Shown here: positions 29,332-38,309 of the stretch, piece after piece
How positions within the stretch are numbered: the first letter of the stretch is position 1
How the letters are laid out: each line of letters opens with the position of its first letter
NCBI RefSeq assembly: GCF_001469215.1
Contig: NZ_LOFH01000010.1
Coordinates: forward strand, 118,802 to 182,801
Direction of reading: 5' to 3'
Length of the DNA: 64,000 nucleotides
Source: Pseudoalteromonas sp. H105
Lineage (GTDB): Bacteria > Pseudomonadota > Gammaproteobacteria > Enterobacterales > Alteromonadaceae
Notes under the pieces: generated by a model
What the model saw: the letters and a program-made list of their open reading frames with translations, nothing else
What the model was told of the DNA's origin: nothing
Database searches by the model: none
Translations under genes and position numbers: made by a program

Positions 29332-30960
29332 ATGTTTAATAAAAAAAGACTCTCTACAGCTATTCTCATTGCTTTTTCTGGCCTTGCAATTACAGCATGT
29401 GGAGGCGGCGGTAGCTTAAACAAGGACTCAAATAAAGATTCAACAAGTGTTGTAACACAACCTCCACAAACCAATGAAGTAACGTGGGTTGCGGGTGAGT
29501 TTAAAGCATCAAGTACATTTAAAAATCAATGTGATGTGCCACGAACGGGCAACGATCCATACAATAATAACCAGCCATACCCAGACACTGCTGGCTCAAC
29601 ATTGACAGAAAAAATGTGGCTGCGCTCTTGGAGTGATGAAACATACCTGTGGTATGACGAAATCACAGACAAAAACCCTGAAAGCTTTGATACTGTTGCG
29701 GCGTATTTTGCACAATTAAAAACAGAGCAAACCACTGATTCAGGCGCTAAGAAAGATAACTTTCATTACAGTGAACCCACTGAAGACTTTTTTAAAGAAG
29801 CACAATCAGGTGTTGTATCAGGTTACGGCATTAACTGGTCATTTATTGCAAACACGCCGCCAAGAGTGTTAAGAGTTGCCTACCTTGAAGATAATTCACC
29901 GGCACAGAATGCGGGAATACAACGTGGCGATACCATACTAACTGTTGATGATGTAAGCATAGATACAAACACTCAAGCTGGCATTGAAACACTTAACAGT
30001 GTTTTATTTTCGCCAGCGGCTGGTGAAGCACACAACTTTAAAGTACGCAGCAATGACGGGACTGAAAAATCAATCACGATAACTGCGGGTAATATTGCAA
30101 AAACCCCAGTGCAAAATGTGAATACATTTGTAACACAAAACAATACACGTGTTGGTTATATGCAGTTCAACAGTCATATCAGTGTTGCTCAAGAAGGCCT
30201 AATCGATGCTGTTAATAAGTTTAAAGCTGATCAAGTCGACGAATTAGTCATCGATTTTAGATACAACGGCGGGGGTTTATTGGCTCTCTCTTCGCAGTTA
30301 GCCTACATGGTTGCAGGCCCTGCAAACACGGATGATTTTTACTATTATCAAACGATTCAAAATGACAAGCTTCCTGAAGAGGTACCACTGCCATTCATTA
30401 ACCAAGAAGTTGATTACTCAACGTTTGAAGGTAAACAAATACTTCTACCTGACTTAAATCTATCAAAAGTCTATGTTCTTAGTACATCTGGTACTTGTTC
30501 TGCATCTGAAGCCTTTATTAATGGTTTGAAAGGAATAGATGTTGAGGTGGTATTAATTGGCGACACAACGTGCGGTAAACCGTATGGTTTTACACCTACG
30601 CATAACTGTGCAACCACTTACTATACTATTCAGTTTAGCGGCGCTAACTACAAAGGTTTTGGTGAATATTCTGACGGTTTAACACCGACTCCTACGCCGC
30701 AGTTTTCTGCTGATGTGAAAGGCTGCCCTATTGCAGATGACTTCGATCATCAATTAGGTGACACAAGCGAAGCATTACTATCAACGGCGATATACCACAT
30801 TACAAATGACAGCTGTCCTGAAGTACCGCAAAATGTTAAACAACAACCTGCCAGCTATGCACCAAACAATGAAACTGGTTTCTCACTTGAGGTACCCCAA
30901 TCCCTTTACAACACAAATATGGATTTAACATGGCCAAGTAAAGGAGATATAAATGACTAA
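29332..30960 (+). CDS. S41-family (C-terminal processing type) protease lipoprotein
   Basis: A 542-residue envelope protease. The lipobox ends at Cys23 (AITACGGGGS), followed by a Ser/Asn-rich linker. A PDZ domain (about 170-260; SPAQNAGIQRGDTILTVDD) and the S41 catalytic core follow; the likely nucleophile is Ser390 in TCSASEAF, and VIDFRYNGGG is the strand motif of the family. The stop overlaps the next lipoprotein gene by 8 bases. Substrate unknown. Confidence 0.88.
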   Translation: MFNKKRLSTAILIAFSGLAITACGGGGSLNKDSNKDSTSVVTQPPQTNEVTWVAGEFKASSTFKNQCDVPRTGNDPYNNNQPYPDTAGSTLTEKMWLRSWSDETYLWYDEITDKNPESFDTVAAYFAQLKTEQTTDSGAKKDNFHYSEPTEDFFKEAQSGVVSGYGINWSFIANTPPRVLRVAYLEDNSPAQNAGIQRGDTILTVDDVSIDTNTQAGIETLNSVLFSPAAGEAHNFKVRSNDGTEKSITITAGNIAKTPVQNVNTFVTQNNTRVGYMQFNSHISVAQEGLIDAVNKFKADQVDELVIDFRYNGGGLLALSSQLAYMVAGPANTDDFYYYQTIQNDKLPEEVPLPFINQEVDYSTFEGKQILLPDLNLSKVYVLSTSGTCSASEAFINGLKGIDVEVVLIGDTTCGKPYGFTPTHNCATTYYTIQFSGANYKGFGEYSDGLTPTPTPQFSADVKGCPIADDFDHQLGDTSEALLSTAIYHITNDSCPEVPQNVKQQPASYAPNNETGFSLEVPQSLYNTNMDLTWPSKGDIND

Positions 30961-31324
30961 ATACTTATTAAGCGCTGTTTGCGCAGTCATACTAACAGGC
31001 TGCAATAGCACGCAAGCAGTACAGCCTCAAGATGCAACCTTAACGCGAGTTAACCCGGGCGTTGTAACACAACTCCAACAAGCAATTCAAACTGCAAAAG
31101 GTGGTCCTTTAGTGACTCTTGCGGATGATGTATTTACTAAAAGCGCACAGCTTTTGATAGATCACGGCACGACTAAAGGCCCTGATGGCATGCCTATTAT
31201 GGGCGCACATAACATCCCTTCAGAAAAGTTTGTCTTGCAAAAATCAGGGGAGCAATGCTTTTTATTTTACCCTAAAAAACAACTGAGTATTCCACTTAGC
31301 AATGTCGAATGTGAAGTTATTTAA
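30953..31324 (+). CDS. Small lipoprotein coupled to the S41 protease
   Basis: A 123-residue protein with a lipobox LTGC (Cys17). The mature region has a weakly conserved-looking segment (LVTLADDVFTKSAQLLIDHG) and two C-terminal cysteines (EQCFLFY and VECEVI). I do not recognise the family. Its 8-base overlap with the S41 protease gene suggests coupled synthesis and a related envelope role. Confidence 0.65.
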   Translation: MTKYLLSAVCAVILTGCNSTQAVQPQDATLTRVNPGVVTQLQQAIQTAKGGPLVTLADDVFTKSAQLLIDHGTTKGPDGMPIMGAHNIPSEKFVLQKSGEQCFLFYPKKQLSIPLSNVECEVI

Positions 31325-31328
31325 AACC

Positions 31329-31353
31329 AAAAAGGCGCATTAAGCGCCTTTTT
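31329..31353. terminator. Bidirectional terminator between the lipoprotein and hmp
   Basis: A perfect 10-base stem AAAAAGGCGC / GCGCCTTTTT with loop ATTAA, placed between two convergent genes, with A and T runs on both sides. Confidence 0.9.
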
Positions 31354-31365
31354 GCTATAAGCGGA

Positions 31366-32547
31366 TTAAAGCGCTTGGTGTGGACCAAACACCTCGTAAT
31401 GTATGCGCTCAGCATCAACGTTTAAAGCAAGCAACTGTTGCTTAATTGCTGCCATAAAACCTGTTGGGCCACATAGGTAAAAATCGCCTTCTAGCAATGG
31501 AAGTTGATCTGCAACAGTGCTTATATTCATTAACCCTCTGAACACTTCATCCTTAGTTTCTTTATTATACCAAGTGTAATGCTTTAAAGAGGAATGCACG
31601 GCAGCAAGATCTGTTAAATAATCGGCAAACGCATGATGCTCTGCATTTTCACAGGCGTGTAAATAAAAGGTGTTTGGGCTCACTTCATCCTGTAATAATG
31701 TTTGCAGCATCGCGAGCATTGGAGTTTGACCAACACCAGCCGAAATTAGCACTGTTGGTTTTTTACTGCCTTTTGAAAAGAAATCACCAGCTGGCGGAAA
31801 CAGCTCTACAGTATTACCCACATCAAGTGAGTGTAAGTAGTTGGAAACAATGCCAGGACCCGGTAAGCGTTCTTTTTTCACACTGATACGGTAGTTTTTA
31901 CCATTACTTTTTTGAGAAATAGAATACTGCCTAATTTCATTATATTGCATGTCATTAGGTTTAACTTTAATACCTAAATACTGCCCAGGTTTATGAGTTA
32001 TTACCGCCTTGTTATCAATCGGCGCAAGTATAAAGCTGGTGACTAACGCAGACTCAATGTGTTTTTCTTTAATAAAAAATGGACGTGTACCTGACCAGCC
32101 TCCATGTTTGATTTTACTGTGCTCGTAAAGCGCGGCCTCTTCGGTTATACAAATATCAGCAAGTAAAGCATACGCCTCGCGCCAAGCGTACTCTACTTCA
32201 GCGGTGAACTGCTCAGGTAATAGCTCTTTTAAGGTGCCAATCAAATGCCCACCCACAATGGGGTAGTGCTCAGGCAGGATATGCATGCTGGCATGTTTAT
32301 GATTTATTCGCGCAAGGGCTTCTTTTAACACATCCAAATTATCAATATGTTGTGCATACGCTGCTAACGCATTAAATAACGCAAACTGCTGACGGCCACT
32401 ACGTTGATTGGCCATATTAAAAATATGCTGCAACTCAGGGTTATGACTAAATAGCCGATTATAAAAATGTTCTGTCACAACTGTCCCTGCTTGGGCCAGT
32501 AAAGGCGCTGTACTTTTTACAATCGAAATGGTTTTTTCAGATAACAT
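31366..32547 (-). CDS. hmp: Flavohaemoprotein, nitric oxide dioxygenase
   Basis: A 393-residue enzyme that converts NO and O2 to nitrate with NAD(P)H. The globin domain shows Tyr29, Gln53 and the proximal His85. The reductase part has the FAD motif RQYSIS, the NAD motif GVGQTPMLA and YLCGPTGFM. It follows nnrS by 27 bases in a leftward operon whose promoter carries sigma-54 and NorR elements, fitting NO-induced detoxification. Confidence 0.97.
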   Translation of the reverse strand: MLSEKTISIVKSTAPLLAQAGTVVTEHFYNRLFSHNPELQHIFNMANQRSGRQQFALFNALAAYAQHIDNLDVLKEALARINHKHASMHILPEHYPIVGGHLIGTLKELLPEQFTAEVEYAWREAYALLADICITEEAALYEHSKIKHGGWSGTRPFFIKEKHIESALVTSFILAPIDNKAVITHKPGQYLGIKVKPNDMQYNEIRQYSISQKSNGKNYRISVKKERLPGPGIVSNYLHSLDVGNTVELFPPAGDFFSKGSKKPTVLISAGVGQTPMLAMLQTLLQDEVSPNTFYLHACENAEHHAFADYLTDLAAVHSSLKHYTWYNKETKDEVFRGLMNISTVADQLPLLEGDFYLCGPTGFMAAIKQQLLALNVDAERIHYEVFGPHQAL

Positions 32548-32574
32548 ACTACGTTTCCTAATAACTTAAAAAAA

Positions 32575-33807
32575 TTAACCCCGACGCCCATCAACACGAC
32601 GCCGCGTCAAAATAGGTGTGAAATGGAGCAAGAACAGTAAAAATGCCACCAGCCAACATAATGCGCTAAGCTGCCACGCAGTAGATGAGCCAATGACGGT
32701 GGGAAGTAATGAACGAGTTATCGCCGCAATAATCATTAAAATGAACGCAGCCGATATAGCGTGTGGAACACAAAGAGAACGGCCTGTATGACCCAGTGAT
32801 ACACGACTCATCATGGCTAAAATCATCAGGCTAATCGTGCCGATAGTGATCATATGCAGCGCGTCGCTAAATAAGATAATTGAACTGAAAAAGCTCAGGG
32901 CAACCAAGGTTAAACCTACACCCAAAGCAAAATAAGACACATGCAGTGACCACAATAGTGGCACTGTAAATACCTTCTTATTCCACCATATAAAGGAGCG
33001 AGTTAAGTGCAAAACAGCCACGACGCTCATTATCCAACCGGGGTTTAAACTGCGCACAAATACCTGACTAATGAAAAAAGCAGAGACACCCAGCACCGCG
33101 CAATACAGCAATATTTTATCTAATCGGGGCGAGCGCACTTGCTCGCTGAGCTCTAAGCCTCGTGCTGTAAAAAAGGGCACAACACGCCCGGCAATGACCC
33201 CAACTAATATCGTCATTACTAAGATCGCGGTATCAACGATTGATAATGCCAAGGCACTCTTTTGTAAATTGACTAACCATAGATAGGAAATATTTAAAGC
33301 TGCTAGCGCACTGAGCATAAATAGGAATACATAGTTATTGTTACTTTTAGCCGCAATCAGCATATTGGCTAAAACGATAATAGCGCCAAGCCACCATAAA
33401 AACTGTAATCCAATCACCAGATATACATTAATATCGCTAACACTTGGAATTGAGAAGAAAAATGCACCGCGCGCTGTTAACCAAATCAAGGTTAACCCCA
33501 TCAAACGCCATCCACTGATACTAGGCACGCCAGTCCAGGTTTGAGCCGCGGTTAATAAAAAACCTACAGCAACAAAACCTGCAAAACCAAACATCATTTC
33601 ATGAGCGTGCCAGAGTGTTGCAGGCATACTTAACTGCCAATTTGCATACCCAGTTAAAATAAGTAACCAATAGCCAATAGAAAAAAGGGCAAGCAAGCCC
33701 GCACCTAAAAAAGCAGGGCGAAAAGCGAGGTTCCAGATTGGCCATTGACTAATTTGATAAAAACGTACATTTTCAGCCGCCGGCTCAGTTAAATTTATTG
33801 GGCGCAT
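32575..33807 (-). CDS. nnrS: NnrS-family haem-copper membrane protein
   Basis: A 410-residue membrane protein with about 12 helices and family motifs such as WHAHEMMFGFAGFVAVGFLLTA and HMITIGTISLMILAMMSRVSLGHTGR, rich in His. NnrS proteins protect against nitrosative stress by limiting iron-nitrosyl build-up. The start shares one base with the stop of the small upstream gene (TAATG), and hmp follows. Confidence 0.95.
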   Translation of the reverse strand: MRPINLTEPAAENVRFYQISQWPIWNLAFRPAFLGAGLLALFSIGYWLLILTGYANWQLSMPATLWHAHEMMFGFAGFVAVGFLLTAAQTWTGVPSISGWRLMGLTLIWLTARGAFFFSIPSVSDINVYLVIGLQFLWWLGAIIVLANMLIAAKSNNNYVFLFMLSALAALNISYLWLVNLQKSALALSIVDTAILVMTILVGVIAGRVVPFFTARGLELSEQVRSPRLDKILLYCAVLGVSAFFISQVFVRSLNPGWIMSVVAVLHLTRSFIWWNKKVFTVPLLWSLHVSYFALGVGLTLVALSFFSSIILFSDALHMITIGTISLMILAMMSRVSLGHTGRSLCVPHAISAAFILMIIAAITRSLLPTVIGSSTAWQLSALCWLVAFLLFLLHFTPILTRRRVDGRRG

Positions 33808-34073
33808 TAGCGTACCTCTCTACCTAAGCTACTTAATGCAATACAGCGCAACACATAACTAATTTTTAAAATAGTCGCTGCGATAATAGTGGAAATATGC
33901 GCCACTATTTGCAGCTTAATTGAAAGCAAATCAGCCAACGGGTAACTAAATAAAACAGTCACTCCAAGGGACAGGCAACTCAGTAAAAGCGCCCAGTTAG
34001 CGCCTCTTAATAAACGCAGGTAAAAATCAGTATCTGTGGCTAAGTTGCTGCAAACAGTGTTGTAGTAAGACAT
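33807..34073 (-). CDS. Small membrane protein heading the nnrS-hmp operon
   Basis: An 88-residue protein with two hydrophobic segments (ALLLSCLSLGVTVLFSYPLA and IVAHISTIIAATILKISYVL). It is the first gene after the sigma-54 promoter, with GGGTGA as ribosome binding site, and is joined to nnrS by TAATG. I do not recognise the family; its place implies a role in nitric oxide defence. Confidence 0.7.
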   Translation of the reverse strand: MSYYNTVCSNLATDTDFYLRLLRGANWALLLSCLSLGVTVLFSYPLADLLSIKLQIVAHISTIIAATILKISYVLRCIALSSLGREVR

Positions 34074-34107
34074 AAATCACCCTATACATTATGGATATAC
34101 ACCTTGT

Positions 34108-34126
34108 ATTGCACAGAGTGAGCCAA
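34108..34126 (-). promoter_or_regulatory. Sigma-54 promoter of the nnrS-hmp operon
   Basis: On the leftward strand TTGGCTCACTCTGTGCAAT carries GG and GC exactly 10 bases apart, the invariant -24/-12 arrangement of sigma-54 promoters. Transcription should start near 34099, about 26 bases before the first gene. The neighbouring NorR is a sigma-54 activator. Confidence 0.8.
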
Positions 34127-34178
34127 CAATTAAAGTCATTAATTATCAACACCTTAATCTTTAACTATTGACTTAAAT

Positions 34179-34189
34179 GTCATAATGAC
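34179..34189. promoter_or_regulatory. NorR binding site
   Basis: GTCATAATGAC is a perfect palindrome matching the GT-N7-AC NorR core. It lies about 85 bases upstream of the predicted sigma-54 start, an enhancer-like distance. Confidence 0.7.
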
Positions 34190-34221
34190 ACACCATTAAA
34201 AACAAAATAAAACACATTAGA

Positions 34222-34232
34222 GTCAAATTGAC
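34222..34232. promoter_or_regulatory. NorR binding site abutting the norR start codon
   Basis: GTCAAATTGAC, again GT-N7-AC, ends at the base before the norR ATG. It is 43 bases from the site at 34179. A degenerate third copy, GTCATTAATTA at 34135, lies 44 bases on the other side, giving evenly phased sites. Confidence 0.65.
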
Positions 34233-35792
34233 ATGATAGATGCTACTGTCCTTTTAAACACCGCTTTGCAGCTAGGCGCTATTAAGGCACAAGCCAATCA
34301 CTATCAACATATTATTGAGTGTGTAAAAGGCGTAGTCTCCAGTGATGCAACTGCATTGCTTATTAGTCAAAACAACGTATTAAAACCAGTGGCCATCGAT
34401 GGCTTAATGCCAGATACATTAGGCAGACGATTTGTGATCAACGATCACCCCCGCTTACAGGCTATTTGTCGCTCAGGACAACCGTTACAATTTGCTCAAG
34501 ATTGCTCGTTACCGGATCCTTATGATGGGTTACTTAACCATCAAGAAGGGGATATTCCCGTGCATGCCTGCCTGGGTATGCCATTATTAGAAGGCGACAC
34601 TTTATTGGGTGTGATTACATTAGATAGCCTAAATGCCCACGCCTTTGATGACTTTGATATGCAACAGCTCGCCATACTTAGTCAGCTGTGTGCAGCACAG
34701 TTAAAAACCGCCCTTTTGTTACAGCAGTACCAACATCATGCCCAACATAGTCATGCATTAGTACAAGAGTTAAATCGTGAAGCACTCACCCGAGATGGGG
34801 TTGAAATTATTGGCCACAGCCCAGCGATGCAAACCTTAAGAAATGACATAAAACTGGTTGCAGGTTCTGAATTTAGCGTACTTATTCAAGGTGATACCGG
34901 GGTTGGAAAAGAACTTGTTGCTCGCAATATACACTTACACTCGAAGCGCAGTCAGCAGCCTTTGATCCATTTAAACTGTGCCTCATTACCTGAAAATCTC
35001 GCCGAAAGTGAATTTTTTGGTCATGCTAAAGGGGCGTTTACAGGCGCGGAAAATGCACGCCAAGGAAAGTTTCAACTCGCTGATGGTGGCACGTTATTCT
35101 TAGATGAAATAGGCGAATTACCACTTACGATGCAAAGTAAATTACTGCGGGTATTACAAAGTGGTGAAATTCAAACGCTCGGCGAAGATAAGATAAAATA
35201 TGTTGATGTCCGTGTGATCGCCGCAACTAACCGTAATCTTAAAGATGAAGTGGCACAAGGTCGCTTTAGGGCCGATTTATATCACCGGCTCAGTGTGTAT
35301 CCTTTACATGTACCGACATTAAAACAACGTGAAAACGACGTGGTACTTCTAGCCGGTTTCTTTATCGAAAAAACAGCCAGAAAATTGGCCATTAAGCAAC
35401 TAAAACTGAGCGTCGAGGCCCAGCTGACATTAACGCAATACTCTTGGCCTGGCAATGTTCGAGAGTTAGAGCATGTTATAAGCCGCGCAGCATTAAAAGC
35501 CAAACAAAGCCAATGGCAGCAGGCCATCATTACTATAGAGGCTGAACACTGCGAGCTAAACCTTAATACACAGACTCAGGCTCTGCTTACAACACCTACC
35601 ACCGTGTCGGAAAATAGCCCGCAACTTTCATTAAAACAAGCAACAGATACCTTTATGCATAATCTCGTTAGTCAGCAGCTTGAGCAACATCACTTTAACT
35701 GGGCAGCGACTGCACGCACCCTTAGTGTTGACCGTGCTAATTTGATCAGACTGGCAAAAAGGCTCGGTATCAAAGTTAAAAAATCGCTATAA
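34233..35792 (+). CDS. norR: NorR, nitric-oxide-sensing sigma-54 activator
   Basis: A 519-residue activator. An N-terminal GAF domain (about 20-165), which in NorR holds a mononuclear iron that binds NO, is followed by an AAA+ domain with Walker A GDTGVGKE, the sigma-54 contact GAFTGA and Walker B LFLDEIGE, and a C-terminal HTH (LEQHHFNWAATARTLSVDRA). It is divergent from the operon with nnrS and hmp, and a NorR site touches its start, suggesting autoregulation. The ribosome binding site is weak. It ends with a 6-base overlap with the convergent LysR gene. Confidence 0.94.
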   Translation: MIDATVLLNTALQLGAIKAQANHYQHIIECVKGVVSSDATALLISQNNVLKPVAIDGLMPDTLGRRFVINDHPRLQAICRSGQPLQFAQDCSLPDPYDGLLNHQEGDIPVHACLGMPLLEGDTLLGVITLDSLNAHAFDDFDMQQLAILSQLCAAQLKTALLLQQYQHHAQHSHALVQELNREALTRDGVEIIGHSPAMQTLRNDIKLVAGSEFSVLIQGDTGVGKELVARNIHLHSKRSQQPLIHLNCASLPENLAESEFFGHAKGAFTGAENARQGKFQLADGGTLFLDEIGELPLTMQSKLLRVLQSGEIQTLGEDKIKYVDVRVIAATNRNLKDEVAQGRFRADLYHRLSVYPLHVPTLKQRENDVVLLAGFFIEKTARKLAIKQLKLSVEAQLTLTQYSWPGNVRELEHVISRAALKAKQSQWQQAIITIEAEHCELNLNTQTQALLTTPTTVSENSPQLSLKQATDTFMHNLVSQQLEQHHFNWAATARTLSVDRANLIRLAKRLGIKVKKSL

Positions 35793-36680
35793 GACCATCT
35801 CTTTAAAATGCGCTTTTAACAGTTGGCTAAAAGCTTGCACTTTTGCTGTACGATGCACTAAATGGTGCGTCACTAGCCATAAGTCAGTTGGCCAACTGAG
35901 CTCGTTAGCCAATACAGGCATAAGATCAGGGTATTGCGCCGCAACATCATGTTGCAAACCACCGATCCCTAAGCCTTTAACGATTGCTCGAGTTGCCTCT
36001 GAAGTTTCAGAGACCCTTAATTTCACTTGTTCAACGGGAATATTTTCATCAACCCAAGCAAAATAAGGCACTTTGCCATTGTAGCCCGCCACCCCTGACA
36101 CAAAATTATGCAACGGCAATTGCTTAAGGGTTTTTGGCATGCCATGTTTATCAATATAACGCTTAGATACATAAAGCCCTGATGATAAATGGGCTAAATG
36201 CTGGGCGATATAATCACCCTCATCAGGGCGAGGGCCAGCTCGCACCGCAATATGCGCTTGCCCATGATCGAGTCGTAAACGATTTTGATCGAGTATCACT
36301 TCCAGCTGAACTTGCGGGTGCAGACTTTGAAATTGTTCACATACATCGCTTAACACATCAATAAAGCCACTCACCGTTGTCAGTAACAAACTACCTCTAA
36401 GCGTGCTATCGGCTGCAATGATGTCATTATGTAAACGTTCAAGATCAGTATTAATTGCCTGTGCAGTGGTAAATAGTTTTGCACCAATTTCTGTTACTTT
36501 ATAGCCACGTGCGTGGCGGTGAAATAATCGTGCATTTAAGTTTTTTTCTAAATTATTGATCCGCCTAAGCACCGTACTGTGATGCACGTTGAGCTTTTCA
36601 GCGGCAGCAGTCAATGTTCCTAACCGCGCGACTTCATAGGCCACTTTTACATCTTGCCAATCATCAAAGTGTATTGCCAT
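35787..36680 (-). CDS. LysR-family transcriptional regulator
   Basis: A 297-residue regulator with an N-terminal HTH (RLGTLTAAAEKLNVHHSTVLRRINNLE) and a LysR substrate-binding domain (about 90-290). It is divergent from an FMN reductase gene 147 bases away, the usual arrangement for a LysR regulator and its target. The effector is unknown. Confidence 0.9.
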   Translation of the reverse strand: MAIHFDDWQDVKVAYEVARLGTLTAAAEKLNVHHSTVLRRINNLEKNLNARLFHRHARGYKVTEIGAKLFTTAQAINTDLERLHNDIIAADSTLRGSLLLTTVSGFIDVLSDVCEQFQSLHPQVQLEVILDQNRLRLDHGQAHIAVRAGPRPDEGDYIAQHLAHLSSGLYVSKRYIDKHGMPKTLKQLPLHNFVSGVAGYNGKVPYFAWVDENIPVEQVKLRVSETSEATRAIVKGLGIGGLQHDVAAQYPDLMPVLANELSWPTDLWLVTHHLVHRTAKVQAFSQLLKAHFKEMVL

Positions 36681-36826
36681 TGTACTTACCTATTCCACGT
36701 GTGCATTATTGCACATAAGTTTTGCGTTTATTTGGCTTTTCTGCAAGTGAATTTTTGCTAAAGTAAGTCACAAGATAATTAAATAACCGGAACTCTGGTT
36801 AACTAAACAACATTAAGGCGAATACC

Positions 36827-37396
36827 ATGACTGCACCTAAAATTATTGCCTTAGCAGGCAGCTTACGTAAAGACAGCTTTAACCAAAAATTGATTAATGA
36901 AGCAGCCCGCTTTGCTTTAGAAAGCGGCGCAGAAGTAGAGGTAATCAAACTCGGTGATTTAAACTTACCAATGTTTGATGAAGATATTGAAGCACAAGGT
37001 ACACCTCAGGGCGCTCAACTCCTCAAAGACAAATTACGCGCCGCAGACGGTATTTTACTTGCAAGTCCTGAATATAACGGTTCGATTACCGCCGTACTTA
37101 AAAACGCTATTGACTGGGCTTCGCGCACAGAGCAAGGTGCAGTGCCTGCATTTCGTAATAAAGTAACTGCGCTTTATGCCTCTTCGCCTGGTGGTTTAGG
37201 TGGTCTGCGCGGATTAAACCATGTTCGCGATATTCTATCGGGTATCGGTAGCTTAGTGCTGGCTGACCAACTTGCAGTGCCAGCCATCCACACTGTACTT
37301 GATGAAAATGGCCGCATTAATGACCCTGCTACAGCAGAAAAAGTAGCCGGCCTTGCACAGCAGTTAGTAAGCGTTGCCAGCAAACTAAACAAGTAA
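36827..37396 (+). CDS. NADPH-dependent FMN reductase (flavodoxin-like)
   Basis: A 189-residue flavodoxin-fold oxidoreductase. The FMN phosphate loop is GSLRKDSFNQKL, and SPEYNGSITAVLKNAIDWASR is the family signature; relatives include ChrR and azoreductase-type quinone reductases. AAGGCGA precedes the ATG. Probable target of the divergent LysR regulator. Confidence 0.9.
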   Translation: MTAPKIIALAGSLRKDSFNQKLINEAARFALESGAEVEVIKLGDLNLPMFDEDIEAQGTPQGAQLLKDKLRAADGILLASPEYNGSITAVLKNAIDWASRTEQGAVPAFRNKVTALYASSPGGLGGLRGLNHVRDILSGIGSLVLADQLAVPAIHTVLDENGRINDPATAEKVAGLAQQLVSVASKLNK

Positions 37397-37399
37397 TTG

Positions 37400-37846
37400 C
37401 TAAATTTTGGTCGCTGCTAACTTAGCAGCGATAAAATCTTCATGAGTAACATAGAGTAAATTAGCAACACGACGAACGACGTATTCTTCTTGTGGATCGA
37501 GCTGCCCATCTGCATACGCCAATCGCCACAGTAACTCTACAATATCGATGCGCTGCTGCGCGCTGCATTGATTATTGATTTGCTTAGAAAATTGAAAGTA
37601 GTCTATGGCGTCATCTAAACTTTTACTCGCGCTTTGCATTAACTCATCTACCTGGGTATCCGTTAACTCAAAATATTTTTTAAGCGTGGCTGACAGCGCT
37701 TTTAGTTCTTCATCTTGCTGCTCTGTGTCAGCACGCATTACCTCAATAAGTAGGGCCGCAACTGCCGTTTTCAAATCATGCTCTTGCATCTGAGCTGGGT
37801 GTTCATTAAACGTTGAAAATAGCTGTTTTATTTGTTTGAACATCAC
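37400..37846 (-). CDS. TerB-like protein
   Basis: A 148-residue all-helical acidic protein. Pairs of acidic motifs (LLIEVMRADTEQQDEEL near 32-48 and LLWRLAYADGQLDPQEE near 105-121) match the two metal-binding EF-like halves of the TerB/DUF533 fold. Despite the family name, a tellurite role is not implied, as no other ter gene is present. It converges on the FMN reductase gene with a 3-base gap. Confidence 0.8.
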   Translation of the reverse strand: MMFKQIKQLFSTFNEHPAQMQEHDLKTAVAALLIEVMRADTEQQDEELKALSATLKKYFELTDTQVDELMQSASKSLDDAIDYFQFSKQINNQCSAQQRIDIVELLWRLAYADGQLDPQEEYVVRRVANLLYVTHEDFIAAKLAATKI

Positions 37847-37934
37847 ATTTTCCCTTTTTGGGTGTTAGACTTAGATCATGATTAACCACTTTAGTTAAAT
37901 CGCCGACGCAATACAATAATGGAGTGTGAGGTTT

Positions 37935-38306
37935 ATGAGAGGAAAGATAGCACAAAGCTTAAAACTAAGCGGTGGGTTCATGCTATTGATAAGTTGTGCC
38001 GTGATACACGCAGAGGTTGGCAAAACCGAAAAGCGCTATGATTTTGATGATAAAGTGCATTATCACCAAACTCAAATTGACGATAATAACTACCGCCTCG
38101 AAATACAATCTGACAGCTACCAACACTTCCAAAACCAATCGGTATTTTTACTTCGCCATTCTCAGCGTTTATGTAAGAGTAACCCTTTTATGTTAAAAGT
38201 GACTGATGGTGTGCAAGAATACGAGCGCCTTCCTAGCAAACCTCGCCCCTATCAACCACCTTTAACGGCTTTGCTACAGTGTGAAACCGAGCCAAATAAA
38301 GACTAA
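37935..38306 (+). CDS. Hypothetical exported protein
   Basis: A 123-residue protein with a signal peptide (SGGFMLLISCAVIHAEVG). The mature part is polar, with VHYHQTQIDDNNYRLEIQSDSY suggesting beta structure, and two Cys (about residues 78 and 117). Not recognised. A GTG start 9 bases upstream (37926) is also possible; the ATG was preferred. Confidence 0.55.
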   Translation: MRGKIAQSLKLSGGFMLLISCAVIHAEVGKTEKRYDFDDKVHYHQTQIDDNNYRLEIQSDSYQHFQNQSVFLLRHSQRLCKSNPFMLKVTDGVQEYERLPSKPRPYQPPLTALLQCETEPNKD

Positions 38307-38309
38307 ATC

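Noticed and set aside
37400..37846. Tellurite resistance island
   Set aside because: Only a TerB-like protein is present; no terC, terD or other partner genes are nearby.
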